The notes: generated from the letters alone by a model not told the origin. 64,000 bases of DNA from Orthonyx spaldingii (GCA_013397795.1 VZTJ01001625.1:162955-226954), one strand, 5' to 3'; positions 25,474 to 37,645 are shown, numbered from the stretch's first letter. Made by a program: numbers and translations.

Positions 25474-26672
25474 GTAAGTCCAAGAAAATCCAGTTGTCTT
25501 GCTCTCCAAGTGCTCTGTAAATAAAGTCTGATTCATGATGAATGTGACGCTTCTATGCAAAAGAAGTAGGAAATAGACATTTACTTGCCCCATTTTGTAT
25601 AGAGTAATACGTATTTATGTATCATAGCTTTATCTTCTGTGGTGTATTTAAAATTGCCTTAACTGAATTGAAATATGAAAAGTACTTAGAGATCTTTAGC
25701 TATTTTAACATCTTCCTGATACATATTACAGGCAGAGGTTAAAAATACTCACAGAAGGAAATAGTCTTTTTATTGCAAGTTATGTAATGCCTTCAAACTA
25801 AATAGAAGAACCAGAGTGGTACCATCGCAATGGTGCATTTTCCTTTAAAATCAAAACCTGTAGAATTGTGCTGTTTTGTTGGCCCACTCCAGCCTGTGTA
25901 TATTCAAATGTTACTCTCAAATTGGGCAGACTTTTGTGTCCTTTACAAATATCAGATTCCCAGCCGTGAAGTGGCTATTCTGTGACTTTGAAACATCCAA
26001 TACTGTCTTAAGATACCAAAATCAACTGATAGTTGCAATCACCATATTATTATTTTTCCTTCAGTCAGCAAGGCCCTCTAAAAAACATCACAAAACCACA
26101 AAGAAATATTGCAAGGTACTGAATTGCAAACAGTACTTTAATGATTGCGTAAAAAGAAAATTTAAATCAATTCTGACCTGCTGAGAATTTGAACAATACA
26201 TTCTGCAGTTTGCTCTTCCTGCTAATAAGTTTTAAGGGAAAGGCAGTGCCAAAATGCTGAGCAGCTACTTGTCCCTATCACAGAAACATATTATTAGAGC
26301 AGACAGCAATCACACAGAAACTTAGCACAAACTGTCACAGTTTCCAAAAACCCTACAGCAGATGACTCTAAGAAGGAAGAATACAAAAACTACTATGCAG
26401 AGAGTAAAATGACACATGAGGAAAATCAGACTCTTCCAAGAGGAGTTCATGAACCTTTTCCACAACAACATGGGAGAAGGAGAGAACTTCGCAGAAGAAA
26501 AAATAATTTTAATAGGAACAGGCCAAAAGACAGTGTGTTTTATTGCTCAAAAAAAGTGTGGACATTTAACCCAAGAAAGCACACTTGATGGAAACAAGCT
26601 AAAATCAGTTTTTTGGGACACTTTTCCCTTGTGTAGCATAGCTGGAGACTAGTCCATGTTGAAGAGCACCTG
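25474..26672. other. Unique AT-rich sequence, no gene seen
   Basis: Frames at 25876-26184 and 26416-26652 are open, but they have no family motif or splice logic. I treat them as chance. Confidence 0.45.
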
Positions 26673-26811
26673 GAACTGGCTTGGTTAGTTAGAGTAGGGT
26701 GTCAGTAAGACCAAGATTGTGGTTTCAATCCCTGTAAGACCCTTTGCTTAAAAGTTGGATTTGATGATCCTTGTACGTGCCTTTCAACTCAGGATATTCT
26801 GTGAATCTGTG
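26673..26811 (+). mobile_element. tRNA-Ile/CR1-type SINE (TguSINE1-like)
   Basis: The 5' part follows tRNA-Ile order: GGTTAGTTAGAG (A-box side), GGTGTCAGTAAGACCAAG (anticodon arm side) and a B-box-like GGTTTCAATCC at 26721-26731. After a short linker the 3' part is a CR1 tail: TTGGATTTGATGATCCTTGT, CCTTTCAACTC, then two degenerate octamers (ATTCTGTG, AATCTGTG) at 26796-26811. A tRNA-derived head with a CR1 tail is the architecture of the passerine TguSINE1 family, which relies on CR1 reverse transcriptase for mobilisation. Several tRNA positions are mutated, so this is an old fixed copy and not a working tRNA gene. No clear target-site duplication is visible, as is usual for CR1-mobilised elements. 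Confidence 0.85.
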
Positions 26812-27159
26812 GTGCCAGGCAGTAGTGCAAAATGGTAAGGCCATTATGGAATTTTACTTCTGAGGACATGCGACAGTCATGACTCCTTTCCTGGCCTCCT
26901 TATGGACAGTACCACCTCCTGAATATAATCCCACCCTAAGGCATAGTACAGTTCACTTTTCATTCATGAAAAGCTAGTTTTCTTTCAGTTCTAATTAAGA
27001 TCTTTCTTAGATCAAGCAGATGCTTGCTCTCCCCTACTTCAACCTACAGCTAAGCTCAAGGTGTATTGATGTCTCTGACATTCTGATCAGTAGCCTATTA
27101 ACTTGATTATAGGCCCAGTAGAGTCATCTGTTAAGATATGAAATAAAACCTTCCATTCA
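26812..27159. other. Unique sequence between the SINE and a possible LTR
   Basis: No feature is recognised in this interval. Confidence 0.5.
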
Positions 27160-27166
27160 CTGTCTC

Positions 27167-27566
27167 TGACTGCAGGACTTCAGTCTGAACATGCAGAGAC
27201 CCGGACTGAACGGCATGCAAATCATATAATTTATTATATAAGATATTCACCTTCACACACAGGCACCCCAGGTAGAGCCATCAGTCAGAGGAGGAAATCC
27301 CTAAGGGATGTAAGTGGAAAATAAATATTCCTTTGTCCACATAAATGAAAGTAAGGCAATCCGTCAGAGCGGGGCTGCCAGCCACAGACCTTTCCATTCA
27401 AACATACAGAGCAGAAGTGCTGGTTATTGGGGGATATCTTTCTGTGTTTCAGTCCCACAGCAGCACATAACTTGAGAAGAGGCTCCCATGGTCCCCGCTG
27501 CCTACTCTGAGCAGCCCACCCATTTCTCAGGTACCCCTTATGCATCCCAACATGGTACTTTGCCCA
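27167..27566 (-). mobile_element. Possible eroded LTR, minus orientation
   Basis: Read on the minus strand, the 400-bp block begins TGGGCAAAG, ends GCAGTCA (TG...CA) and carries AATAAA (plus-strand TTTATT at 27230-27235) about 63 bp before its end. That spacing fits R/U5. Its flanks are similar but not identical: CTGTCTC at 27160-27166 and CTGTCAC at 27567-27573, six of seven bases. It is more GC-rich than the flanks. No internal retroviral sequence is seen. The termini and imperfect duplication could be coincidence, and the family is not recognised. Confidence 0.3.
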
Positions 27567-27923
27567 CTGTCACTAGTCCCTCCTTGGTAATGAGGTTTAC
27601 TCTAACCACACCCAGTTTTATTACAGCTACACTGTGTTTTTATCCCTCATCAAAATGATTGTGTGTAGGTGGATTTTGAAAGGCCCTGGGCTTCTCTCTG
27701 TTTTGAACAAACTTCACTGCTGTACAGCGGTGCTCAGAGGTGCTCCGGAACTGAGGCCAAAGCCAGTGCACAGTGATGGGACTCTTCACAGATGCCCTTG
27801 GCAGAAGGGCTGGATTTTATTTGCGCCTTATCAATAAATCCTTGCACATCTTCTCCCTGCTTCCCTGTTTTAATATATTCCATGGGCTGTGACTCCATTC
27901 AACAATGTCTGCATAGCTCCTGT
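27567..27923. other. Unique sequence, no gene seen
   Basis: Apart from its first seven bases, the possible right flank duplication of the putative LTR, nothing is recognised. Confidence 0.5.
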
Positions 27924-27971
27924 GAGAATCAACTGGGGTTTCCATGGGAGAATCAACTGGGCCTTCCACAT
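27924..27971. repeat. 24-bp imperfect tandem duplication
   Basis: GAGAATCAACTGGG begins both copies, at 27924 and 27948. The remaining bases differ at a few positions. Two copies only. Confidence 0.8.
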
Positions 27972-30900
27972 AATTCTACAGAAGAGAGTGAACCACATTT
28001 ATCTCCTGGGTTTTTTAGAGCTAACTTACCAACTTGTACTAACTGTCTCCTAATTTACATACTATCATATCTGTTTGTGTATAGAGATGCAAAATATCAT
28101 TGGTGGCAGGAAGTCTGCATGTGCATCATTATTTCATCTATTTATGAATTTTCTCTCTTATGGTCCCTTCAGTCCTTAGTACCATGATGATTTCATTTGC
28201 TCCCTTAAAAATTTTTATTGATGAGATGATAAAAGTGCTGTCATTCCGCTGGCAGAGAAAACCTGACATGCGTTCCATTTGGCCTCTTCTTTTAATTTTC
28301 CTTAAAATTGTCCAGTCTTTGCAATCGTATTACCTGTGCCTAGTTGTTGTTGTTGTTTGGTTGGGTTTTTTTGCTTTTTTTTCATAAGGGCCAGTCATGA
28401 CTAAATGATGGCAGGGAGGCAAGTCCAAATATTCTCTATAGTAATGTTTTTCCCCCTCATCTGATTAGCAGCCATTCTGGGAAGAAAATAAGGAGGAAAT
28501 TTTGCACATGCTGGAATTTTCAGAAGCATATTTACTGTATGAAATGACTTTTGGAGATTTCTTGCTTAGCTGAAGAGCAAATTGCCCCTCTGATAATCTG
28601 TTGTTTAAAAAGAAACGCATATGAGATATATAGTGATATATATGTACACAAACCCACAGTTGGGATAGATTCCACTCCAAAAGGCACAGGGTTCAACCCA
28701 AAGAACACTAAGGCATGTATCCATCATTCTGGAGATACTTCCACATACCTGAAGCCACATCTTGTGTAAAGAGACAAGCCTGTGCACAAAGGTGGTAGTA
28801 GATGTTTCATAGGGTGATAGCTTCAGGGATTCCTTATGTCACTAAGAATACGTAGCCTGTTCTGAGTCGTAAGTACCAAAATCAGCCCTGCATAGCTCCC
28901 TAGCTGCGAAGGAGCAACACAAATCGTTATCTGGACTTGGTGAACCTATGGGCTGTCTCCTCAAGAGGACTCCAAGGCCACTCTCAGGGCCAGATCAGCT
29001 GTGTATGCAGACAACAAACCTGTCAGTGCTGTCCCAAACCCAGGCAAGAACTGCTTTCATTGAGTCTGTCTGGTGTGTGACAGATGAACTTGTGCTGTCT
29101 GGAGGCTGTCAGGGGTACTTAGACATACTGTTCCCAGGCTGACTTCAAAATCACCATGTGGAGTGGAAGATCTGGAAAACTTGCTTATTCCCAGGCCTTA
29201 CTCAATCACCTGAGAGAACCATAATAGCAAAAAATCATCTTCGGTAGCTGAATCTCTTTTGCAGTAAATATTTTGGATACTCCTTGTTCTCAGACAGAAC
29301 AGTGATACAATCCTATCTGTAAAAAGCCTAGCAAGCCAGAAATGGGCCTCTGGTATCCCTTAAAACACTCTGTCAACCTCCATTAGCACACAACATTCAG
29401 TAGATAGTGGGGCTTTCTGTAAGATTACTTCTGTTATCCTAGGCTTTTTCTTTCATACTTCAGGCTCTCACATAACTTGTTCATTGTGTTACCAAAAATT
29501 TGGTAAAATAAAAAAAATTTAACCAATGTAGCATTAAGAAGTATGCATTCTATATTTGGCCAGGTGCATGGAGGAATAGCTCCTACTAATTCCATGCATG
29601 CTGAGTACAGGGAAGTTTCTGTTTACATGTATTCTACACACATATTTCTTGATTTTCCCAGACTAAACATATGTGTGATAATCATTTCCCTGAAATCATT
29701 AACATATTTTCCCTCCCATCTATACATGCATTCTTCTGTCCCCAGGGTCTCTCAGGTGGTCCCTGGTGGTCGGAGACTCCAATGTTCCAGTCGACCTGGC
29801 TGACTTGGCAGGGCACTGGGGCTGGTGAACTTCCAGTTCACCTTCTCACACAATGGGTATTGTGCAGTTCCATAGGTCAGTAGTTTTGGAGAAGAAGGAT
29901 TGTGTTAGCTCACCAGGTGTAGACAATTTATCATCTGGTAACAATTGCAAAATGAGACTGTTTTCTTACGGCATCGCAGTACACCTTGGTACTTAAATAC
30001 TACCAAGAGACACAAATGTTCTTGATGTGACTCACTTTTCAAAGGCAGAGAGTTAGCACACTCATTCCCTTTCCACCACTGATATCCAACAGAGAGCACT
30101 GTTATTGGCTGTCAACATGTAATGTATTAATTGCTCCAGTGCAATTGTCGGCTTTCTTTGAAGACAGAAATTACATAAAAAGAAGAAAAAACACCTTCGC
30201 AACTGTGATTACTTGGAATAGGTAAATAAGTTTGTCCAAGATGGGAAAGTGACCATGAATAATAGTTTGAAATTTAAATTGAAAGAGCTGGATGAGCTTC
30301 AAGACTTCTCCTTCTGTCCCAGGCCACTTACTCGTTATTGACAAGTCACACACCCAGTAACTACAAGATTTTCTGGTGACTCATATCCATGCAAATCTCT
30401 GGCATGCAACATCTAATGAGTAAGTCCTCAAATGAGCTTAGTCATTGTGTCACCAAGGGAGGCTGAGAGTCCTGCAAAAGGGTGTTTAAGAGACAAAAAT
30501 TTTACATGTATAGCAGTGTGTGGACAAGGGAAAGTACATTATATCTTCTAAATTCCTTCCACAGGGCGCATAGAAAATCTGTGACTTTTCTTGGTTTTGT
30601 TAGATAGACTGGCTTTGTGAGGAAAAACAGCTTTGTTGGAAGTCATAAACCTGTTGGACTTCAGATAGGAAAACCAGCATATTTAAAAAAGAGAGGGAGG
30701 CCCATAGAAATGGCTCAAGTATAACCAGTGTCAGACTTATAAGGTGTTATGGGATGAGATGATATCATGATATCTCCAGGGTAGAGGTGTCACAATATGG
30801 ATGCAATAGCTTGATGCCTATTGACTACACAAAGGGGAATTTGGAGTTCCAGCTTACTGAGAGATGGCTTCAAAAACGTACATGTTACACATAGTTGTGA

Positions 30901-33900
30901 GGCAGGTTGATCAAGAAAGCATCAAGCTGGGAATTTTTCAAAATGCTTCTGTTTCATCAGAAAATGACAATTCATCGAAAACAAATATTTGCCAGGAAAA
31001 TAATGTCTCTTCATGTAATTTTCACCCAGCTTTCCAGAACATTTGGTTTAAAAATTTGAAACTAAGATTATTTTATTTAATTTGGTCAAAAGTCTACATT
31101 GTGAGTAAAACTCAACTGAATTTCTGTAAACTTAAAGAGCTTTTAGGTGGAAGTTGGCAAACCTGATGGAGAGTTCCATCACTATGAAAATATCTCTAGT
31201 GGTATAAACCATTACTACTTTTCAATGTTTATTTGCAAAAACAATCCATGTATTTATTTTTGGGGAGAAATTAAGTGGTTCTTAGTTCATTTGCAAGCTG
31301 TACTCCTGATGCTTTGATTAGAAAATACTGTTAGGTGAGCTAGGTCTGTCTATTAAAGAGCAAAGACCAACGCAACTTCTGTATCATTGCAAGGTGAAGG
31401 TTAGAGATCTTCTAAAAGAGAAGACAGGCGTTAAGTCTTTTAATTTCACTACTACATGTCCACCCCCAACTCAGAACACGCTGTTTAGACACCTGCCCAG
31501 AAAAACAGAAATAAAAATTAAATAAAAATCTGAATCATACAAAGTAGAGCCTGAAATGGCCCAATGCAAGCAATTAGAGTTTAGTAAGTAAATAAAAATA
31601 TGGAGCACTTTTTTTTGTAAAGTAGATGAAGGGAGGAGGAGGAGAAAAATCTCAACTGCAAGGAGTATTACCTGAGTCATCATGCAATTAAAGTCTGTGG
31701 GCTAATTTGCACCAGCTCCAGAGGTATTATGAATTTCAAAACCTACCTCAGCTACCCACCAAATGATGCCTTTGGCATAAGGAAATTTTTAAACTTTCCC
31801 TCCTGAGCTTTTGTGTAAGGGGCAGGGCTAGTGAAAGTGAATGTGTTTTGAGACAGGCAGAATCCAACTAGTCTCAGCTCTGGGGTGGTCCCTTGGGGAC
31901 ACAGGCAGTGGATGTTAAATTCACTGTCTCATGGCTACCTTAATTTACAGTGGCAATTGTTATCAAGTAGCATCAAAATATGGCACATAAATATTATGAA
32001 CCAGAGACTAACCACAGCAAGAAAGCAAACTTCACTTCCTGCCTGCAGGTAAGACTGTTCATGAATGCAAAACTAATAGACTGATTCTTTTAAAACAAGT
32101 CTCTTCCTCAGATGCAAGGCGATATACAAAAGGAGCTGAGTTTCAACTGAATCCACTTAACTAATGCTGAGTTAAGCAAGACAACGCTCAAGGAAGGAAT
32201 GTGAAAAGAGGAGACAGAAAACAAAAATTATGATGTTGATTCAACAGTCTCTTTTTTTGAAGATAAGTGATGATATGCAAAGGGCCTTGTTTCTGTAAAA
32301 AGTTTGCAACAGCATGAATGAGTAATAAAAGGGAAGGAAACAAGGAGGGCAGTTTTACCTTGCCACCTTGAGGACTTTCTTGCAAACCCAGATTTGCATC
32401 CTATCGAGAACCTTGAGTGATGTGCCAGACGCTGTACAACAGCCTACAGTATTGTGAAGGTACCACAAAAAACTTAAGTCCACAGGACGTCTTATAAAGA
32501 TTCCTAGTAAGCCAGAATTCTCACCAAAGCCCAAACTTTGCATAGCAAAAAGTGTTGCTTTGTCCTTCCCAACCTTACCCACAGTTCAAAAATTCCCAAA
32601 GTCCCATGATCCACTGCCAGCAAGTACCAAACTGTGCGTTTTAGAAGGAAACAAAGCAGCTTGCTCCTAGTATTGAAAATTTTACCCAAATAATAACTGG
32701 GAAGGGTTATCTGGAGAGAAATAAAAAAGAAAATACTTTCTATAATGAAAGCTGTATTCCAGTTTGTAGCTTTTTCTAGTAGTATAACATAAGAGCCTGC
32801 AGCTTAACAACCATTATGGATATTGGTCAATTCTGGCCATTTCCCATCAGATATCCTCATAAAGTAATAATTACTAATTTTAATATATTAGTCACCACAT
32901 AAACTGATTGACATATATCAGTAATCACTCTGAAACGACATGTTTTTTCAACTGCTCAATTTACCCTGTATGTCTGCACCAGTTACCTTAGACAAGGAAA
33001 TACAAAAAACCTTAACATAATAGAGAGGTAAATATGTGTACAGGAGTATATGTAACATTTTTATGTATATATTCACACATGCACAGACACATACCCAAAA
33101 ATACTTCACTGAAGTGTACTGAGTTTTTAAGAGAACTTGGCACTACTGAAAGATCCTTATAAACGAACCTGAAAAATGGTTGTCAAATAATGCAAACCAA
33201 GGCAAAGAACAACATATACAATATTAAATACTTTGAGTTTACTGAGTTGCTTGCTTGGACTTGCAGGAGAGACCTGAAAACTGAGATATAGTCAGTATGA
33301 AACAGCACTTAAGAGTTTTGTCTCCTACTGATGCATATTTTATCATTTATGTTAATTATGACTTTTAATGATGGGTAATCTTCAAAGAGGTATAGAAAAA
33401 TCTCTGAGAGAGAGGTTGACTACAAGGAATAGATTGGGTACAGTCACAAATCAAGGGGTTGGGTGAGGAAACAATCTTGGCTTTGTGAGACAAACACTCC
33501 ACAGCATGAGGGTGGCAGTGAGTCAGAGACGAGGCAGATTTTCTCCTAGGGGAAAGGGAGGGGAACATCAAGGACTGGTGTAGGGAGCAATCTGAAAATA
33601 AGAGTTCGTCTGACATGGAGAAGAAGAAAGATTAAGGAGATCTGTGGGTGGCAGAGCAAGGAAGCAATGCCATTGTCGAAATGACTGAAAATTCAGATTT
33701 TGTGATCTACAAGTCAAAGTCATCCCCTAGAGATTTGTATCCCTCACTGTTGGCTGTAGGTAGTGTACTAGATAATGCCTGCTTAAGGGTTTCAGGTAGG
33801 AGCCCAAAGACAACTGGAAAGAAAAGAATTTCCAGAAAATCAACATATAAAACATACTCAGAAAAAAAGTAGAAATTTTCCTGGTCTTCATTGGTACAAT

Positions 33901-35576
33901 GTGTCCCCTGGCTTGACTACTACTGTCCTAAAAGAAAGGAAGAGAAAAATGTCAGTACAAGTAATTACACAAAGTTCTGATGTTTTATAACTTTATATAC
34001 TCCATAAGTGATACAACCACTGTCATTACCCAGTTTCCAATGAACAGAGGAGAACAAACTGAAGAGGTGGTAATAACCTTAATCAAAAGGAAAAGCCACT
34101 GGCTGTTTACACCCATCTACAGCTTGATTAAAGAGCAGAATGATACTGGACCTTAGTAAAGGATTGCAACTGGCTGTATGTCAAAGACAAGAGGCTACAA
34201 AGCAAACTCTTTGTCTGAACATGTATCAGTCTTCTGAAGATATCACAGTGTGTGACGACTGCAGCATGGCGCTGCTGCTTGAGCTGGTGAAGTTGCACTC
34301 AAAGAGAAGGAGGACAGAGAAAGGAATCGGACTACCTTCATCTCCTTTGCTGTTAGAAATGCTGCTTTTAGCCTGAATCTGTAGGAGTTCTTGTTAGGTA
34401 TCACCTCCTGCTTCTCCTGCTAAATGTATGAATACTAAGGCAGATGGATGTGAACCAGAAACAGTAGACAAATTCCCTTCTCACACTTTGGAATGACAAT
34501 GTGAGATCACTCCATCTCACTTTATGGAACCTAATTCAGAGCTGAATTTTACCGAACTCTTAAGTTTGAATATTCCTCATCTGTTAAAATAAGGTACATG
34601 ATGAGTTTCAGTTTAATTGACAATTGTATTCAAACCCTATTAGTTGACCCATTTGATGAATAAGAGTGTCAAATAGGTCACCTGATGAAAGTGTAAGTCT
34701 TGTCACTTTCCATCAATATCAGAAAACCTTCTCACCTTTCTATCTTCAGGAAATTTGGGGTTGAGAGTGTGATAAATAAACCAACTGCTGTGATGCATCT
34801 CACTTAGTATAATCAAGAACCCATTCCTGCAAGTTCCTTAGCAAAGGAGGCTTGGGTTTGTTCCATGTGAAGGTAAAAACATCCATGGGGCTTTCCCATG
34901 AAGAACACTGGACAACCATGATGTCCCTGCTTTTAACTGGCACCCACCCCTCTGATGATTCCTGAGGGTTCTAAAATTGCTGATGGTCTGGTGGAGTTAG
35001 GGCAACCTCTGAAATTGACTCCTTTGAAGAGTTACATTCCAAGAAGCAGGAAATAGTATAGTTGTGCAAGAGTCTGGATTATTGTATTAATACAATGCAT
35101 TTACAGATAACCACTTTCTGTTAAACACAACCCTGCAAAAAAGAAAGACTCTCCACTTAGCTTCTTGTAGAGCAGGCACAGAAAAAAGAAAAAGAAGTTC
35201 CACACTAACAGCTCTTAAAGCTCCTTCATACCCTCGTTTATCTCATGGAAGTATATTCATCCTGTTATTACTAAAATAAAATGGCTAAACAGGACTAGGA
35301 AATTGAAGACAAATGCACAGATCCATAGTTCTTCTGCAGATCAGGTAGCATTTGGAAACAGAAATCTCCACTATGATAAGGAATGCTACTAGTACATTTA
35401 CCTGGCAAGAACATGCACCAGAATAGTGTTGAAAATTTTTCTGTCTGGTCACAAAGGTCTAACTCTCTCTCCCTCATTTTGCATTTTACACAATAACAGC
35501 TTACCATTTATGTCAACAGGAAGTAATAACATCATGACAAGACAGTGCCCATTCTGCTTGCTGGTTGCTTGTATTT
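27972..35576. other. Unique sequence, no gene seen
   Basis: About 7.6 kb without a recognised gene or repeat family. A TTG-repeat and T-rich patch lies near 28345-28382. The longest frame here (30864-31166, 100 codons with an ATG) has no motif or context supporting translation. Confidence 0.45.
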
Positions 35577-35588
35577 AAAAAAAAAAAA
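35577..35588. repeat. Poly(A) tract, 12 nt
   Basis: An uninterrupted A12 run. No retroposed body or target-site duplication is visible. Confidence 0.85.
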
Positions 35589-36117
35589 GTTGTTTCCTAT
35601 AATTTAGTAATGTACACAAATGTTCTGTAAACCAAATGAGCAAATCCTCAGTAAGAGATAATAGTCTGCATAACACAAGCAGTTTGCTCTAAGTGTTGCA
35701 ATGATTAGAGCCTGTTTTGTAAGGGTTAGCATAGCCGGGGATGAATATTGACTATTCTCAAGCAATGGATACCTGCTCTTAATTAAAGAGAACAGTCACA
35801 AGATAACCTTATTAGAAACAAGTTATTAATGCTCTTAGGCATGGATATATAGCACTACATAACAAAGTCCCAAGTAAACCCCAAACCTACGTGCATTTTT
35901 TTTGGAAAGCCTACTGTAAAACACACAGATTAAAGTATATGTTAAGTTTAAACATAAAGGAAATATTATTAGTGTTGTTATACAACAATAGTTTCAGTGA
36001 GATTCATCATATCCTTCAAGTGAACAGTAGACATCAATCTGTGTTTTCTCTCTGATGACTTAGTAATTTTTCACTCCAGAGAGTAATTCTTAGATAAGGG
36101 TTCCCTGTGTTGGTGAG
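35589..36117. other. Unique AT-rich sequence before the ERVK-like LTR
   Basis: No feature is recognised. Confidence 0.5.
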
Positions 36118-36123
36118 GGACTT
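36118..36123. repeat. Left target-site duplication of the ERVK-like LTR
   Basis: GGACTT is repeated exactly at 36796-36801. Six base pairs is the usual duplication length for class II (ERVK, betaretrovirus-like) integration. Confidence 0.85.
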
Positions 36124-36343
36124 TGCCGCTGCCTGTTACTGATGGGTCTTCTCAAGCTGCCCGGTGGCTTGAGTGCGGCTCTCTGTGTTTGGCTCTCAGC
36201 TCTTGACCCCTGTAGCCCCCGGGGCATGCAGGTTCTGGTCTCCTAGCAACGGCTCGAACAAGCACGACTCATCCAAGTTGTTAACAAGTGGCAACTTTGG
36301 CGGCAAAGAAGCAGGAAGGACTCTCTGTCGTCATGATTCCAGG

Positions 36344-36349
36344 TTTATT
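36344..36349 (-). promoter_or_regulatory. LTR polyadenylation signal (AATAAA, minus strand)
   Basis: Plus-strand TTTATT, about 220 bp from the LTR 3' end on the minus strand and downstream of the TATA-like box. Confidence 0.6.
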
Positions 36350-36400
36350 ATGTCCTGAACGGGATGCTACAAAGAGCTGGGATCTGAGGATGTGCAGGGG

Positions 36401-36407
36401 TTTAAAA
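36401..36407 (-). promoter_or_regulatory. TATA-like box of the LTR U3 (minus strand)
   Basis: Minus-strand CCCTTTTAAACCCC contains TTTTAAA, flanked by GC-rich sequence and placed about 50 nt upstream of the AATAAA, as expected for an LTR promoter. Confidence 0.45.
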
Positions 36408-36795
36408 GGGGCGAGAAAAAGGGGCAGTCTAAGGGGAGAAACAGGGGAATAAACCAATAGGGAAACAAAACATGATCGGGGAACATCCAATGGGGAAACA
36501 AAGAGGAGGAATACATTAATAGAACCAATCAACAGAACACGATAACAGAACTTTCGAGCAACTGATGAATATTAAAATAACTGTGAAGGGGACGGGGGAG
36601 GAGACGGAACTTGACTGACACTTGTGAGCGGTGGGAAACTATCAATGCCTGTCTTCCCCATCCCCCTCAGGTTCACTGCTCCAAGGGGAATAGTTTGACC
36701 ATCTTGCTTCTTCATTAATCCACCTGCAGAAGGCAGGTGTGGCAGATTGTCCATTGTTTCCTGTGACCACAGCCACTGACTGGGTCACCGCTACA

Positions 36796-36801
36796 GGACT
36801 T
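36796..36801. repeat. Right target-site duplication of the ERVK-like LTR
   Basis: GGACTT, identical to 36118-36123, directly follows the LTR terminus. Confidence 0.85.
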
Positions 36802-36956
36802 GACATTGGGTGAAGGCATACTTTCTTACATGTGCTCAAAACTTAGAACACACATGTAAAAGGCTATACTGCCTTTCACCTTAAAAATATATTTGTACCT
36901 CACATGAATTCTATTCACACGTCAGCTTTTTATATGTATTTCACATACATTTCAGT

Positions 36957-37003
36957 AGCAATTTCTTCCTTTTAATTTGACAAATTAAAAGGAAGAAATT
37001 GCT
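36957..37003. repeat. Perfect 23-bp-arm palindrome with 1-nt centre
   Basis: The left arm at 36957-36979 (AGCAATTTCTTCC...AATTTG) is the exact reverse complement of the right arm at 36981-37003. One A at 36980 separates them. A T-run follows directly. A 47-bp near-perfect palindrome with no spacer can form a cruciform or hairpin, and is unusual in otherwise unstructured sequence. No transposon termini are seen. Confidence 0.95.
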
Positions 37004-37515
37004 TTTTTTTTGTCCTAGAGGCAGAAAATTTAAAAAATAGTGGATCAACATTTTCTTTTTCTGTGATCCTTGAACTAGAATAATCAGTTGACACTTTATA
37101 TAAAACTGACAGATAATAAACAAAAAATTTTACCATGCCTAGGACAAGTGAAAATCTGTTTTGTGATTCAAAGCAAAATCTGGTTTAAAAGCAAATAGTC
37201 TCTCAGAACATTTACAATTCAAATATTGCCACAAATGCATAAAAATCAATAAAGTCAATAAACTAGAAACGGTAGGTAAAATTTTAGACTGGAAGTCTAG
37301 GTACTTAAACATTGAAGCTGAAAGAAACATCAAGTAGAAAATTAACTAAAAGCGGCATAATTATTTTAATAATTAGGAAGAAATGTTCTAACAAAATGGG
37401 GGGATCCAAAGCCCAGAATAGAAAGGGTTATAAAAGAAGATGAATAAAGAAAGAAAGTGAAAAATCAGTCAGATAGGTCGGAGGCTGCTGCAGCATACTT
37501 CTGTATTCAGAGATG
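37004..37515. other. Unique AT-rich sequence, no gene seen
   Basis: Nothing is recognised between the palindrome and the CR1 fragment. Confidence 0.5.
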
Positions 37516-37645
37516 ACATAATGGTTTGGGTTGGAATGGTCGTTCAAGATCATCCAGTTCCAATTCCTCTGCTGTGGGCAGAGACACCTTCCCCTAGACC
37601 AGTGTGCTCAAATCCCCATCCAGACTGGCCTTGAACCTTTCCAGA
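37516..37645 (-). mobile_element. CR1 LINE 3'-end fragment
   Basis: Plus-strand words in CR1 order: ATGGTTTGGGTTGGAATGG, TCAAGATCATCCAGTTCCAA, CTGTGGGCAGAGACACCTTC, CTAGACCAG, GCTCAAATCCCCATCC, then TGGCCTTGAACCTTTCCAG. This is the antisense of the CR1 3' untranslated region, so the element's sense strand is minus and its 3' end lies at the left. Only about 130 bp remain, the typical 5'-truncated state of CR1 copies. The terminal octamer is reduced to a single ACATAATG-like copy. CR1 is the dominant bird LINE, and this fragment is part of the evidence for an avian source. No reverse-transcriptase frame remains. Confidence 0.92.

Larger units (their letters stand above)
36124..36795 (-). mobile_element. 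ERVK-like endogenous retroviral solo LTR
   Basis: A 672-bp element with minus-strand termini TGTAGCGGTGACC...GGCAGCGGCA (TG...CA), bounded by an exact 6-bp duplication, GGACTT. Read on the minus strand, a TATA-like TTTTAAA (plus 36401-36407) precedes AATAAA (plus TTTATT at 36344-36349) by about 50 nt, leaving about 220 nt to the 3' end. This is a compact U3-R-U5 layout. The sequence is more GC-rich than its flanks, and no gag, pol or env lies beside it, so it is a solo LTR produced by LTR-LTR recombination. Class II is inferred from the 6-bp duplication and overall form; subfamily is not determined. Its AATAAA could end antisense transcripts and its U3 could act as a minus-strand promoter, but neither is shown. 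Short open frames inside are not genes. Confidence 0.85.

Noticed and set aside
26673..26750. tRNA-Ile gene
   Set aside because: The A box, anticodon arm and acceptor-side bases are mutated and the sequence runs directly into a CR1 tail, so it is a SINE head.
30864..31166. 100-codon ATG-initiated frame
   Set aside because: No domain, signal peptide, promoter or splice context. Length is within chance for AT-rich DNA of this size.
33648..33872. 74-codon frame with a Lys-rich end
   Set aside because: No in-frame ATG supports the listed start, no motif is recognised and no splice signals match the frame limits.
36173..36839. Short open frames on both strands around the ERVK-like LTR
   Set aside because: They lie in or across LTR sequence and have no coding motif or splice context.
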